Positions 8,158-16,612 of a stretch of DNA of 64,000 nt are shown here, in pieces. The DNA is from Candidatus Zixiibacteriota bacterium (GTDB taxonomy: Bacteria > Zixibacteria > MSB-5A5 > GN15 > PGXB01), in the NCBI GenBank assembly GCA_016933695.1, contig JAFGAL010000001.1, positions 248,001 to 312,000 on the forward strand, given 5' to 3'. A program made the translations under genes and the position numbers. Under the pieces are notes generated by a model. It searched no databases. It saw only the letters and a list, made by a program, of their open reading frames with translations, and had not been told where the DNA came from. Each line of letters begins with the position of its first letter. Within the stretch, counting starts at the first letter, position 1.

Positions 8158-8697
8158 ATGTTGCAAGCCGACAACGCCGCACTGGTGATCGTGGACATAC
8201 AGGGTAAACTGGCCAGCCTGATGTATCAAAAGGAAATCTTCTACGACAATGTCGTGCGCATGATTAAAGGCGCGCGGTTACTCAATATCCCCATTATCTG
8301 GAACGAGCAACTTCCCGATAAACTCGGCGCGACCATTGAACCGATTAAAAGTGAGTTGAGCGACCTGCATCCGCTGGTCAAGAAATCGTTCAGTTGTTGC
8401 GGCAATCCGGATTTCGTGAAACGGCTCAAAGCGACCGGACGCAAACAGGTACTGCTGACCGGGATGGAAACCCATATCTGCGTGTTTCAGACGGCTGTTG
8501 ATCTGCTCGATGCCGGCTATGAAGTGCATCTGGTGACCGATGCCGTTGCGTCGCGATTCGAACACAATTACCGGGTCGGTATCGAACGGATCAAAGACCA
8601 CGGCGCGATCGTTACGTCGACTGAGATGGCGCTCTTTGAGATGTTCGACATCGCCGAAGGCCCGCAGTTCAAAGAGCTGGTGAAGATCGTGAAATGA
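8158..8697 (+). CDS. Isochorismatase-family (YcaC-like) cysteine hydrolase
   Basis: A 179-residue cytoplasmic enzyme of the isochorismatase superfamily. The catalytic triad is visible as Asp13 (LVIVDIQGKL), a Lys at 75 or 76 (HPLVKKSF) and Cys108 (TGMETHICV), and the C-terminal VTDAVASR segment is typical. AAAGGAG precedes ATG 8158. The length and lack of an aryl-carrier domain argue against a siderophore enzyme; YcaC/nicotinamidase-like hydrolases are the closest match, with unknown substrate. It stands alone, followed by a repeat-containing spacer. Confidence 0.9.
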   Translation: MLQADNAALVIVDIQGKLASLMYQKEIFYDNVVRMIKGARLLNIPIIWNEQLPDKLGATIEPIKSELSDLHPLVKKSFSCCGNPDFVKRLKATGRKQVLLTGMETHICVFQTAVDLLDAGYEVHLVTDAVASRFEHNYRVGIERIKDHGAIVTSTEMALFEMFDIAEGPQFKELVKIVK

Positions 8698-8723
8698 TGC
8701 TCTGATACGGCATAATGACGTAG

Positions 8724-8763
8724 GTCGGGTTCAGAGCGTGACTTGTCACGCGAATAACCCGAC
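8724..8763. repeat. Palindromic repeat, REP/BIME-like
   Basis: Nested inverted repeats: the outer arms GTCGGGTT/AACCCGAC (8724-8731, 8756-8763) enclose GCGTGAC/GTCACGC (8736-8742, 8745-8751). A further copy of the GTCGGGTT arm occurs at 8787-8794. The spacer 8698-9058 contains this and the next hairpin and no gene. Confidence 0.6.
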
Positions 8764-8835
8764 ATTGATCGTCATGGGTATTTTGTGTCGGGTTTCTCAT
8801 GTCGCTATCGCGTCATTCGGAACCGCGACTGGTGG

Positions 8836-8852
8836 CCCACCCTTCGGGTGGG
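8836..8852. repeat. GC-rich REP-like hairpin
   Basis: CCCACCC (8836-8842), a 3-base loop and GGGTGGG (8846-8852) form a perfect 7-bp stem without a T-run, so it is a repeat-like hairpin rather than a clear terminator. Confidence 0.5.
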
Positions 8853-9058
8853 TTTCATGCATATTGTGGATGTGTCACGACATTGGTAACAGAACAGACT
8901 CATCACATAGGTAACATTATTCGGTACCTCACAGCTCTGCTGTGGGAAAGGCGATTACAGCAAACATGACCCGCATGTCAAACAGGCCCCTGCCTGTCCT
9001 CAGATCGACCGCCAATGCCTTAAGACGCTGACGCGTGGTTGATCTGAAAACCCACCAA

Positions 9059-9484
9059 TCACTCCTCCACCACGATCGGCAGTTTGCGAGCGGTCGCAAT
9101 GGTGGAACTCACTTCCTTCGGTAGAGGCGGTATCCCGTCGAATCCTGTTTTTTCCACGTATTTGGTAACCATCACCCGTAACGCCTCCGGCTCCCAACTC
9201 GCCATTTTTCTAATGCTGTTTACTCCCGCATCGTAGTACAACCGGGCGCGAATCCCCTTGACCCCCGGCAGACGCGCCAGATCCGACAGGCATACCAACT
9301 CCAGAATAATCTTCCCCGGAACACCGCTCTCTTTGGCGAGAGCGGCCCGCTGTTTTTTGGTTCTTCCCGCGTCCAGCATCTGTTTGGTGTTTTTGATCTT
9401 CAGTTTTTCAAGCTGTTCGATGTGTTTCTCATCCACACCGCGAAACCCTCGCAGTTTGAAAGGACTTTGTTTTTTGGCGGTCAT
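9059..9484 (-). CDS. DUF4332 helix-hairpin-helix protein
   Basis: 141 residues. The segment around SDLARLPGVKGIRARLYYDAGV is characteristic of DUF4332, a double helix-hairpin-helix family of unknown function related to DNA-binding HhH proteins. Here it is preceded by a basic N-terminus with another HhH-like stretch (GFRGVDEKHIEQLEKL). ATG 9484 follows GGGAGACGG. The downstream neighbour in the direction of transcription is the repeat-containing spacer. No enzyme motif is seen. A nucleic-acid-binding role is inference from the fold. Confidence 0.8.
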   Translation of the reverse strand: MTAKKQSPFKLRGFRGVDEKHIEQLEKLKIKNTKQMLDAGRTKKQRAALAKESGVPGKIILELVCLSDLARLPGVKGIRARLYYDAGVNSIRKMASWEPEALRVMVTKYVEKTGFDGIPPLPKEVSSTIATARKLPIVVEE

Positions 9485-9612
9485 AGCCGTCTCCCTTTAT
9501 TTGGCATTTTGGAATCCAAGCGAAAGACAAATTAAACCTATATCCAAAAGCATAGACCGCCCCTCCTTTGTTCTTCATGCCCGGCATGAAGAAAATTCAC
9601 CAGGCCAGCGTA

Positions 9613-9632
9613 CCCCGCCGTAAGCGACGGGG
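9613..9632. repeat. REP-like hairpin between DUF4332 and pepF
   Basis: CCCCGCCG (9613-9620), loop TAAG, CGACGGGG (9625-9632): an 8-bp stem with one mismatch. It lies just downstream of pepF (ending 9649) and might also slow transcription, but no T-run follows. Confidence 0.5.
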
Positions 9633-9648
9633 CACTGCCGTAAAATCG

Positions 9649-11472
9649 TTACACCCCGGCCAGTTTTTCGACCTCGTCGACCTGATCCGCGAACAGCTTC
9701 AAGGTTGCCTTCACCGGGTCGGCGGTGGTCATATCGACTCCGCACCGCTTTAACTGGTCGATCGGGTATTCACTGCCGCCGGAACGAAGCAGGCCGAGAT
9801 ATTTCTCGACAATGCCTTCTTCGCCAGCGATGAATTTATCCAGAATCGCCTGCGACGCGGCATAGGCGGTGGCGTACTGATACACGTAATAGGTCACGTA
9901 ATAATGCGGAATTCGCGACCATTTGTACTTGGCATACGCATCGAGTGTGAGCGCGTCGCCATAATACTTCTTCGTCAACTCTTCCCACATTGCGTTCATG
10001 CCGTCGGGCGAGAGCGCCTCTCCCCGTTCGACCATCTCGTGTATCTTCAACTCGAAATGCGCGAAAAACACCTGGTTGAAAAACGTTCCGAACGTGTTGT
10101 CGATATGCCGATTAAGTAAGAACAGCTTTTTCTTCGTGTCGGTGACTTTCTTCAATAGATGCTGGAGTAGCAGTCCTTCGTTGAGGGTCGATGCGACCTC
10201 GGCGACGAATATCGAATACTGCGCCTTTTGATAGGGCTGGTTGCGGCAGGACAAATGTGAATGTAAAGCATGCCCCATCTCGTGCGCCAGCGTGAACATG
10301 TTGTCGACCGTGTCGCTGTAATTCATCAGGACAATCGGATGCGAGGTGTAAATGCCGGAGCTGTACGCGCCGCTTCCCTTGCCTTCGGTTTCGTACACAT
10401 CGACCCAGCGGTTGTCGAACGCATGACGCAGGCCTTTCTGGTATTCCTCACCGAGCGGAACCGTGGCGCGAAGGGTTTCCTGCACGGCCTCTTCGTACGG
10501 CACCTCGTAGTTTTCCTCGGGAAACAACGGGCAGACCACGTCGTACGGATAAAGCGCATCCAGTTTGAGAATTTTCTTCCGAAGCGCCATCCACTTGTGC
10601 AACCCCGCCAGACCGGCCTCGGTGGTTTCGATCAGGGCATGATATACTGACACCGGGATATTGAACCCGTCGAGCGCATGGTGCAGACTGCTTTCGTATT
10701 TGCGTATACGGGCATAGAACACGTCGCCGTTAACCGCCGACGCCAGCATTGCGCCGAGTGAGTTGAGATGTTCCTTGTACACCGACATAAACCCGTCGTT
10801 GGCGTCGCGACGAACCCGTTGATCGGACGATTCCATGAACTTGATATAGCGTTGCTTGGTCAGTTGTACTTCGTTGCCGACTTCATCGCTGATGGTCGGA
10901 TATTTCAAATCGGCATCGTTGAGCATCGTGAAAATCGTCTCCGGGCCACGCGCCATCATCACGGAATTGGCCAGCACCTCCTCGACTTCCGCCGAACGAA
11001 TATGCGGGCGCGAACGAATCAGGTCCTTTATATACAGGTCATATATATCGGTTTTGGGGAATTGGGCCGCCATCGCTCTGAGTTGATCATCGTCGATAGT
11101 CAAAATTTCCGGCTCGACGAACGAAAACGCCGCGGCGGCTTTCGAGGTTAGCATGGCGGCGCGTTCGGTCAGCACCTGGTATTTCGAGACGCGATTATCG
11201 AGATCCTGACTGCGGCGGGCATACTGGTTGAGGCTGTCGCAGATCATGGACAGTTTACTGCGCATCTCCAAACAGTCAAACAAGGTCTGCGCCGAATCGG
11301 CCAGTGTGCCGGCAAAGCCGGCGGCCTTCTCGATCAGTCCCAGGGCCTTTTTAAAATCGGCTTCCCAGTCGTTTTCGGTTTTATAAATATCGGTCAGGGC
11401 CCATTTGTATTTGTCTTCGATATCCGCGCGTTGCGGAATCGTCCGTACGGCGGGTTTGGTAGCGGTAGTCAT
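9649..11472 (-). CDS. pepF: Oligoendopeptidase F (M3 family zinc peptidase)
   Basis: A 607-residue cytosolic zinc metallopeptidase that cleaves short peptides. The zinc motif HEMGH lies at 397-401 within LAHEMGHALHSHLS. The glutamate of VAEVASTLNEGLL supplies the third ligand, and PYAYGS-like segments (GSGAYSSGIYTSHP) match the PepF clade. Length is normal for the family. There is no signal peptide. It is flanked by a REP-like hairpin downstream and a small hypothetical gene upstream, so it is probably transcribed alone or with that gene. Confidence 0.95.
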   Translation of the reverse strand: MTTATKPAVRTIPQRADIEDKYKWALTDIYKTENDWEADFKKALGLIEKAAGFAGTLADSAQTLFDCLEMRSKLSMICDSLNQYARRSQDLDNRVSKYQVLTERAAMLTSKAAAAFSFVEPEILTIDDDQLRAMAAQFPKTDIYDLYIKDLIRSRPHIRSAEVEEVLANSVMMARGPETIFTMLNDADLKYPTISDEVGNEVQLTKQRYIKFMESSDQRVRRDANDGFMSVYKEHLNSLGAMLASAVNGDVFYARIRKYESSLHHALDGFNIPVSVYHALIETTEAGLAGLHKWMALRKKILKLDALYPYDVVCPLFPEENYEVPYEEAVQETLRATVPLGEEYQKGLRHAFDNRWVDVYETEGKGSGAYSSGIYTSHPIVLMNYSDTVDNMFTLAHEMGHALHSHLSCRNQPYQKAQYSIFVAEVASTLNEGLLLQHLLKKVTDTKKKLFLLNRHIDNTFGTFFNQVFFAHFELKIHEMVERGEALSPDGMNAMWEELTKKYYGDALTLDAYAKYKWSRIPHYYVTYYVYQYATAYAASQAILDKFIAGEEGIVEKYLGLLRSGGSEYPIDQLKRCGVDMTTADPVKATLKLFADQVDEVEKLAGV

Positions 11473-11554
11473 AATGCCTCTTTACCTTTGAGATTCACAG
11501 TTTGACGTAATAAACAAAATATACGGACAAAAGCAAGGAGATGCGTGGCGGAAA

Positions 11555-11869
11555 TCATTCGGCCGAATCAGGTATTTCCTCGACTCGCCGCACGTCCTCT
11601 TTGCTGAAAAAATACGGAATTCCCGCCCCAACGCCGCGGGTTTGACTGCACACCAGAAACGTGCTCGATTCGTAAATGGCCACCACCCGGTCGGGAGGGG
11701 CATCGTATTCCAGATCGCGATAGGTCTTGCCCACCTCGATCAGCATCGCCGGTTGCCAGTGCTGGGCCGAGTTGACATCGATCGCGCGGATCGATCGCGG
11801 CCGGATTTTAATATGCAATCGCTCTTCCAGCTTACGGCGCAGTTGTTCTCGTTCGTCGCGGTTTAACAT
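11555..11869 (-). CDS. Small conserved-looking hypothetical protein
   Basis: 104 residues, not recognised. The N-terminal third is charged and probably helical (MLNRDEREQLRRKLEERL). The rest looks like a compact beta-rich domain ending in an acidic tail. It has no signal peptide, membrane segment or metal motif. It reads in the same direction as pepF with an 80-base gap, so co-transcription is possible. ATG 11869 has only a weak upstream purine stretch. Confidence 0.6.
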   Translation of the reverse strand: MLNRDEREQLRRKLEERLHIKIRPRSIRAIDVNSAQHWQPAMLIEVGKTYRDLEYDAPPDRVVAIYESSTFLVCSQTRGVGAGIPYFFSKEDVRRVEEIPDSAE

Positions 11870-12000
11870 ATATCGCTCGCTTCAATTCGCCTAAGATACG
11901 CATATTCGACGGTTCCGGCAAGAGGGGGAAAATCACAAATTCTGTTTGTCTGCGCGGCCGATTCTATATATTATAGCGGACACGCTAACCGCGAGGAAAT

Positions 12001-12471
12001 ATGAACAACCCGATTATTCATGCGCTGATACTGTCATTATTGCCGATATCCGAATTGCGCGGGGGAATCCCGTATGCGGTCGCCAATGATATCCCGCTGT
12101 GGGAGGCGTACGTTATCTGCGTGCTGTCAAACCTGTTGGTGATTCCCATCGTGTATATCTTTCTCGAAACGATTCACAAGAATCTATATGCGATCGGCTT
12201 CTATAAAAAAATCTTTGATCGCTATATCGAACGCACCCGCCGCAAGGCCGAGAAAAATGTCGGCAAATACGGCTACTGGGGCGTGATGCTGTTCGTGGCG
12301 ATCCCTCTACCGGTTACCGGCGCCTATACCGGCACGGTCGCGGCCTGGCTGTTAAAACTTGATCGGAAACGGTCGGTTTGGTATCTGGCGCTTGGTGTGG
12401 TCATCGCGGGCGTTATCGTCAGTATCGCAACCATTTCCGGGATCAAAGCCTTCGAGATTTTCACTAAATAA
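12001..12471 (+). CDS. COG2426-type small multidrug export family membrane protein
   Basis: 156 residues with about four membrane segments. The opening SLLPISELRGGIPYA and the later FVAIPLPVTGAYTGTVAAWLL are signatures of the COG2426 'putative small multi-drug export protein' family. The transport role is assigned by family name only and is poorly established. ATG 12001 follows GAGGAAAT. It converges with the flavodiiron gene downstream. Confidence 0.85.
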   Translation: MNNPIIHALILSLLPISELRGGIPYAVANDIPLWEAYVICVLSNLLVIPIVYIFLETIHKNLYAIGFYKKIFDRYIERTRRKAEKNVGKYGYWGVMLFVAIPLPVTGAYTGTVAAWLLKLDRKRSVWYLALGVVIAGVIVSIATISGIKAFEIFTK

Positions 12472-12475
12472 TCAT

Positions 12476-12511
12476 AAAAACGGCCACTCCTGACTCGCAG
12501 AAATGGCCATT
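12476..12511 (-). terminator. Terminator of the flavodiiron gene
   Basis: On the minus strand AATGGCCA (12511-12504) pairs with TGGCCGTT (12486-12479) through an 8-bp stem with one wobble, followed by a T-run (plus-strand A-run 12476-12480). Confidence 0.6.
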
Positions 12512-12530
12512 ATAACGAATTCGCCTTCAA

Positions 12531-13724
12531 TCAACCTCGCTTTATCGCCTCGCGGATTTTTTCGCCGAGTGCGACACAGCGTTTGATGTCATCAGGCTTG
12601 GGGACATAATTGACACTGACACCGTCGTCGATCACCTCGACTTTCATTTCGGTCAGCATCTCATTGAGCCGTTTCACGATCGTGTCCTGCCAGCCATACG
12701 AACCGAATGCCGCGCCGATCTTGCCGACTGGTGCCAGGCCTTTCATATAGGTCAGCATGTCCGCCATTTTGGGCAGGATGTTCTTGTTCAGGACCGGGGA
12801 GCCAACCACCACCGCTTTGGCATCGAGAATCTCGGTGATCACGTCACTGCGATGATTGTATCGCAGGTCATAAACACCGACGCTGATTTCACCGGCACCG
12901 CGAATTCCCTCGGCAATGGCGTTAGCCATTTTCATCGTGCTTCCCCACATGGTATCATACACCACCACCGCCTTGGGCCCGGCTTTCTGTTCGCTCCAGT
13001 CGATATATTTTCTCATGATGCCGGCGATATCCCTGCGCCAGATCAGGCCGTGATCGGTCGCCAATACGGCGGGCGCGATCCCCTTGGTTTCGAGCTTGGC
13101 CAGAAACTTGCGCATCCCCGCCGACATCGGCAGAAAGATATTAGCGTAGTACTTGGCGGCTTGAAAATGCAATTCGCCCGGATCGACCTCATCGTCGAAT
13201 CGCTCCGAGGTGGCCCAGTGCTGGCCGAAAATGTCATTGGAAATCAGGATATTGTCCTCACGCACATGCGAAACCATACTCTCCGGCCAGTGCAACATTG
13301 GAGAACCGATAAACTCGATGGTCTTATCGCCCAGTTCGAGCAGATCGCCCTCTTTCACGGGCGCGAACGGCCAGCCGTCGCACGGCAGATGCGCCTCGAT
13401 GGTTTGTTGCCCTTTGGCAGTGCAGAACAGTTTCTCCGGTTTGACCGCTTCCATGACTTTGGGAAGCGCCCCGGTATGATCCATCTCGGCGTGGTTGGCG
13501 ACAATGTAATCGATTTGGGATGGATCGATGATCATACTCAGACTGTTTAAAAACTGGTCGGCCAGATCGGCCTTGACCGTATCAAACAGGACGGCTTTTT
13601 CGCCCTTGATGAGATAAGCGTTATACGTCGATCCCTTTTCGGTCTGATAGCCGTGGAAATCGCGCAGATTCCAATCCACGGCGCCGACCCAGTATACATT
13701 TTTCGCGATTTCTATTGGTCTCAT
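12531..13724 (-). CDS. A-type flavodiiron protein (FprA-like O2/NO reductase)
   Basis: 397 residues with an N-terminal beta-lactamase-like diiron domain and a C-terminal flavodoxin domain (from about 250, starting VVVYDTMWGST). The diiron ligands are visible: His78, Glu80, Asp82 and His83 in NHAEMDH, the His of MLHWPESM, the Asp of SNDIFGQH and the His of ATDHGL. Such proteins reduce O2 to water or NO to N2O in the cytoplasm of anaerobes and microaerophiles. GAGG precedes ATG 13724. No rubredoxin gene is adjacent. It points to an oxygen-sensitive lifestyle. Confidence 0.95.
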   Translation of the reverse strand: MRPIEIAKNVYWVGAVDWNLRDFHGYQTEKGSTYNAYLIKGEKAVLFDTVKADLADQFLNSLSMIIDPSQIDYIVANHAEMDHTGALPKVMEAVKPEKLFCTAKGQQTIEAHLPCDGWPFAPVKEGDLLELGDKTIEFIGSPMLHWPESMVSHVREDNILISNDIFGQHWATSERFDDEVDPGELHFQAAKYYANIFLPMSAGMRKFLAKLETKGIAPAVLATDHGLIWRRDIAGIMRKYIDWSEQKAGPKAVVVYDTMWGSTMKMANAIAEGIRGAGEISVGVYDLRYNHRSDVITEILDAKAVVVGSPVLNKNILPKMADMLTYMKGLAPVGKIGAAFGSYGWQDTIVKRLNEMLTEMKVEVIDDGVSVNYVPKPDDIKRCVALGEKIREAIKRG

Positions 13725-13932
13725 GGCAATCCTCGATTTTCCGGCGGATACGCTCCGTCGGACGGTTATCTTACCCTGTGGCAGTCATATTACGATATTA
13801 TAACGGAATTTTCAAGCGCCGGTGCCCGGAAATCATCAGGTTTTCCACAGGGGATTTCTTTTTGTGTGGAATTAATATACGCGCTGTCTTATGTTCAATC
13901 GTCAGGATGCCGAACGATGAACCAGCGAACGG

Positions 13933-16608
13933 ATGAATATGAATGATTCAGGCAAAACCAAAGCACAACTCATAGAGGAACTGGAAACGCTGCGCACCCG
14001 AATCGCGAAGCTGGAAAGCATAAAGCATGACAGGCACTCGGCCCCCGCTCCAGCGGCGTTATGGCAATCCGGAAACTCCGTTGATGACCTGTCGCTGTTC
14101 GGAGCATTGATCGAATATATCCCGGACGCCATTATCGTGACCGGAACCGATTTTCTGATAACCCACGTGAACCGGGCGGCCGGAAAATTGTACGGGTATC
14201 GCTCCGATGAATTGATCGGCAAGCCGCCGATGATGTTCGGGGTTCATGATCAACCGCAAGAACGCGACGACGCGATTACCGACGCTTTGAAAGCCGGCAA
14301 AATATGGACCGGTGTGAATATTCATCGTAGAAAAGACGGCCGGACGTTTATTTGTGAGGAATCCATCTCCCCGATAACCGACGATACCGGCTCAGTCAGA
14401 GCGTTCATTTCAGTGCGCCGCGATATTACCGGGCGGTATGTGAATGAAAAACAACACGAGGATCATGAGCGGCAACGGGGAATCACGATGCAAAACGCCC
14501 CGGTAATGTTCAGCATGATTGACGACAACCGGATCATCCGATTCTGGAATCGGGAATGCGAACAGGTGACCGGATATCCCGCCGATGAGGTCGTCGGAAA
14601 TCCACGTTTTTTTGAAATGCTGTATCCCGACCCGGCATACCGGAAAAAAGTGTTTGAGAATTGGCAGCGGACCGGCAACAGCTTCCGGGATCAGGAGTGG
14701 GAATTGACCTGCAAAGACGGCAGTCGAAAAACGGTATCCTGGTCGGCGGTCGGCACGGGACCGGGCGGTATGAGCGAAATTTATCTCAATGTCGGGATCG
14801 ATGTCACCAAACGCCGCCGGGCCGAGAAAGAATTGCGCATGTTGCAGGCCGTTGTCAACCGTGCGGCCGACGGCATTATCTGTCATGCTCCCGATGGCCG
14901 CATCTTTTTCGCCAATGAGGCGGCGACCGGTATTCTGGGGTACTCGCACGAGGAGTTGATGACGTTGACGGCATTCGATATCGGCGGCGATGCCAATCGT
15001 GAAGCCATTCTGGACGTTCTGGAACAGGTCAGGAAAAAAGAATCATACACCCTGACACCGATAGTCAAGGGGCATCGGAACAGGGCAATCCCGATCGAGT
15101 TAACCGTCAATCATGTCGATCATGACGGCGAACAGCTTTATTTTTTGTTCTTCCGCGATATCACCCGCCGCAATAGAATTCAGCAGGCTCTGCGGGAAAG
15201 CGAGGCGCGTTTCCGCAATACATTCGAGCAGGCCGCCGTCGGAATCGCCCACGTATCGCTTGATGGGCGTTTTATTCGCATTAACAGCCGCTTCGGGGCG
15301 ATCCTGGGATATACCCGGGACGAACTTCTCGAAATGACGGTTCAAGCCATCACGCATCCCGACAGTCATGATGAAGATCTTCGCAACGTGCAAAGACTTC
15401 TGAAAAACATTATCCCCCATTATTCCATGGAAATGAAGTATATCAAGCGGGACAGAACCTCCGGCTGGGTCAACCTGACCGTATCTCTGGTTCGCGATGA
15501 CGAGGGCGAACCGCAATATTTCATTTCGGTAATCGAGGATGTCTCCCGTCGCAAAGAAGCCGAGACGGCGCTTCGCGAGGAACGGGATTTTGTGGCCCAA
15601 CTCATGCAAACCAGCCCGGCCGGGATTACCACTGTCGATCGTGAAGGAGTTATTACGTATGTCAACCGCCGGGCTGCGGAAATCTTGGGATTCGATCCTG
15701 AGAAGCAAAAATCACGGTCATTCGGTGATGTCAGCTGGCATATCGTGGATTTTGACGGCAATCCCTTCCCGGCCAAAAAACTGCCGTTTAACGTGGTGCG
15801 CCATACCGGCCAGGCGGTCCACGACGTGCAACATGCCATTCAGATGGAAAACGGGCGCCGGGTTTTGCTGTCGATAAGCGCCGCCCCCCTGTTCGATGCC
15901 AATAATGATTTCAACGGCATGATTGCCGTTCTTGAAGATATCACCCTGCGCAAGCAAATCGATTTGCAATTGCAGGCGTCGCTCAAAGAAAAGGAGATTC
16001 TCCTTCAGGAAATACATCATCGCGTGAAAAACAATCTGCAACTGGTCTCCAGCCTGCTGAGTCTGCAGACGGAATCGATTGCCGACGATTCTGTTCTGCA
16101 GGTCCTGCGCGACTGCCAGACCCGTATCCGCACCATGGCCCTGATTCACGAAGCGCTGTATAAGGCCGATGATCTTTCCAGTATCGACGCCCACGCCTAT
16201 TTTCGTGATCTGGCCAACTACGTGACCCGCACCTATCGGGATCAGGCGCAACATGTCAAACTCACCGCCGATATCGTTAACATCTCGCTTACCATTCACA
16301 CCGCCATTCCCTGCGGACTGATCGTCAACGAGCTGTTGTCCAATGCCCTGAAACATGCGTTTCCGAAAGGAGAAACCGGGGAAATTCATGTGTCGTTGCA
16401 TCGGGAAAACGACGGTCTGATCCGCTTGACGGTACGTGATAACGGGGTCGGTTTGCCGCCGGCGGTTGATGTGGAAAAATCAGCCTCGCTGGGATTACAG
16501 TTGATCAAGACGCTGGCCGGCCAGATCAACGCCACTGTCGAAATCGACCGCGCCAACGGCACCGCGTTCACGTTGTCGTTCGTGCCGGATTCGGTTCGGA
16601 AGGAGTGA
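13933..16608 (+). CDS. Multi-PAS sensor histidine kinase, HisKA_2 type
   Basis: 891 residues without membrane segments: a short coiled N-terminus, about five PAS domains (roughly 35-670), then a HisKA_2 dimerisation/phosphoacceptor domain with EIHHRVKNNLQL (His695-His696) and a HATPase (about 780-885; N box NELLSNALKHAF, then DNGVGLP). HisKA_2 kinases form a subgroup distinct from classic HisKA. The regulator 4 bases downstream is the obvious partner. PAS ligands cannot be told; haem, flavin or small molecules are all possible. ATG 13933 has only a weak ribosome-binding site; ATG 13939 is an alternative. Confidence 0.92.
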   Translation: MNMNDSGKTKAQLIEELETLRTRIAKLESIKHDRHSAPAPAALWQSGNSVDDLSLFGALIEYIPDAIIVTGTDFLITHVNRAAGKLYGYRSDELIGKPPMMFGVHDQPQERDDAITDALKAGKIWTGVNIHRRKDGRTFICEESISPITDDTGSVRAFISVRRDITGRYVNEKQHEDHERQRGITMQNAPVMFSMIDDNRIIRFWNRECEQVTGYPADEVVGNPRFFEMLYPDPAYRKKVFENWQRTGNSFRDQEWELTCKDGSRKTVSWSAVGTGPGGMSEIYLNVGIDVTKRRRAEKELRMLQAVVNRAADGIICHAPDGRIFFANEAATGILGYSHEELMTLTAFDIGGDANREAILDVLEQVRKKESYTLTPIVKGHRNRAIPIELTVNHVDHDGEQLYFLFFRDITRRNRIQQALRESEARFRNTFEQAAVGIAHVSLDGRFIRINSRFGAILGYTRDELLEMTVQAITHPDSHDEDLRNVQRLLKNIIPHYSMEMKYIKRDRTSGWVNLTVSLVRDDEGEPQYFISVIEDVSRRKEAETALREERDFVAQLMQTSPAGITTVDREGVITYVNRRAAEILGFDPEKQKSRSFGDVSWHIVDFDGNPFPAKKLPFNVVRHTGQAVHDVQHAIQMENGRRVLLSISAAPLFDANNDFNGMIAVLEDITLRKQIDLQLQASLKEKEILLQEIHHRVKNNLQLVSSLLSLQTESIADDSVLQVLRDCQTRIRTMALIHEALYKADDLSSIDAHAYFRDLANYVTRTYRDQAQHVKLTADIVNISLTIHTAIPCGLIVNELLSNALKHAFPKGETGEIHVSLHRENDGLIRLTVRDNGVGLPPAVDVEKSASLGLQLIKTLAGQINATVEIDRANGTAFTLSFVPDSVRKE

Positions 16609-16612
16609 GAAG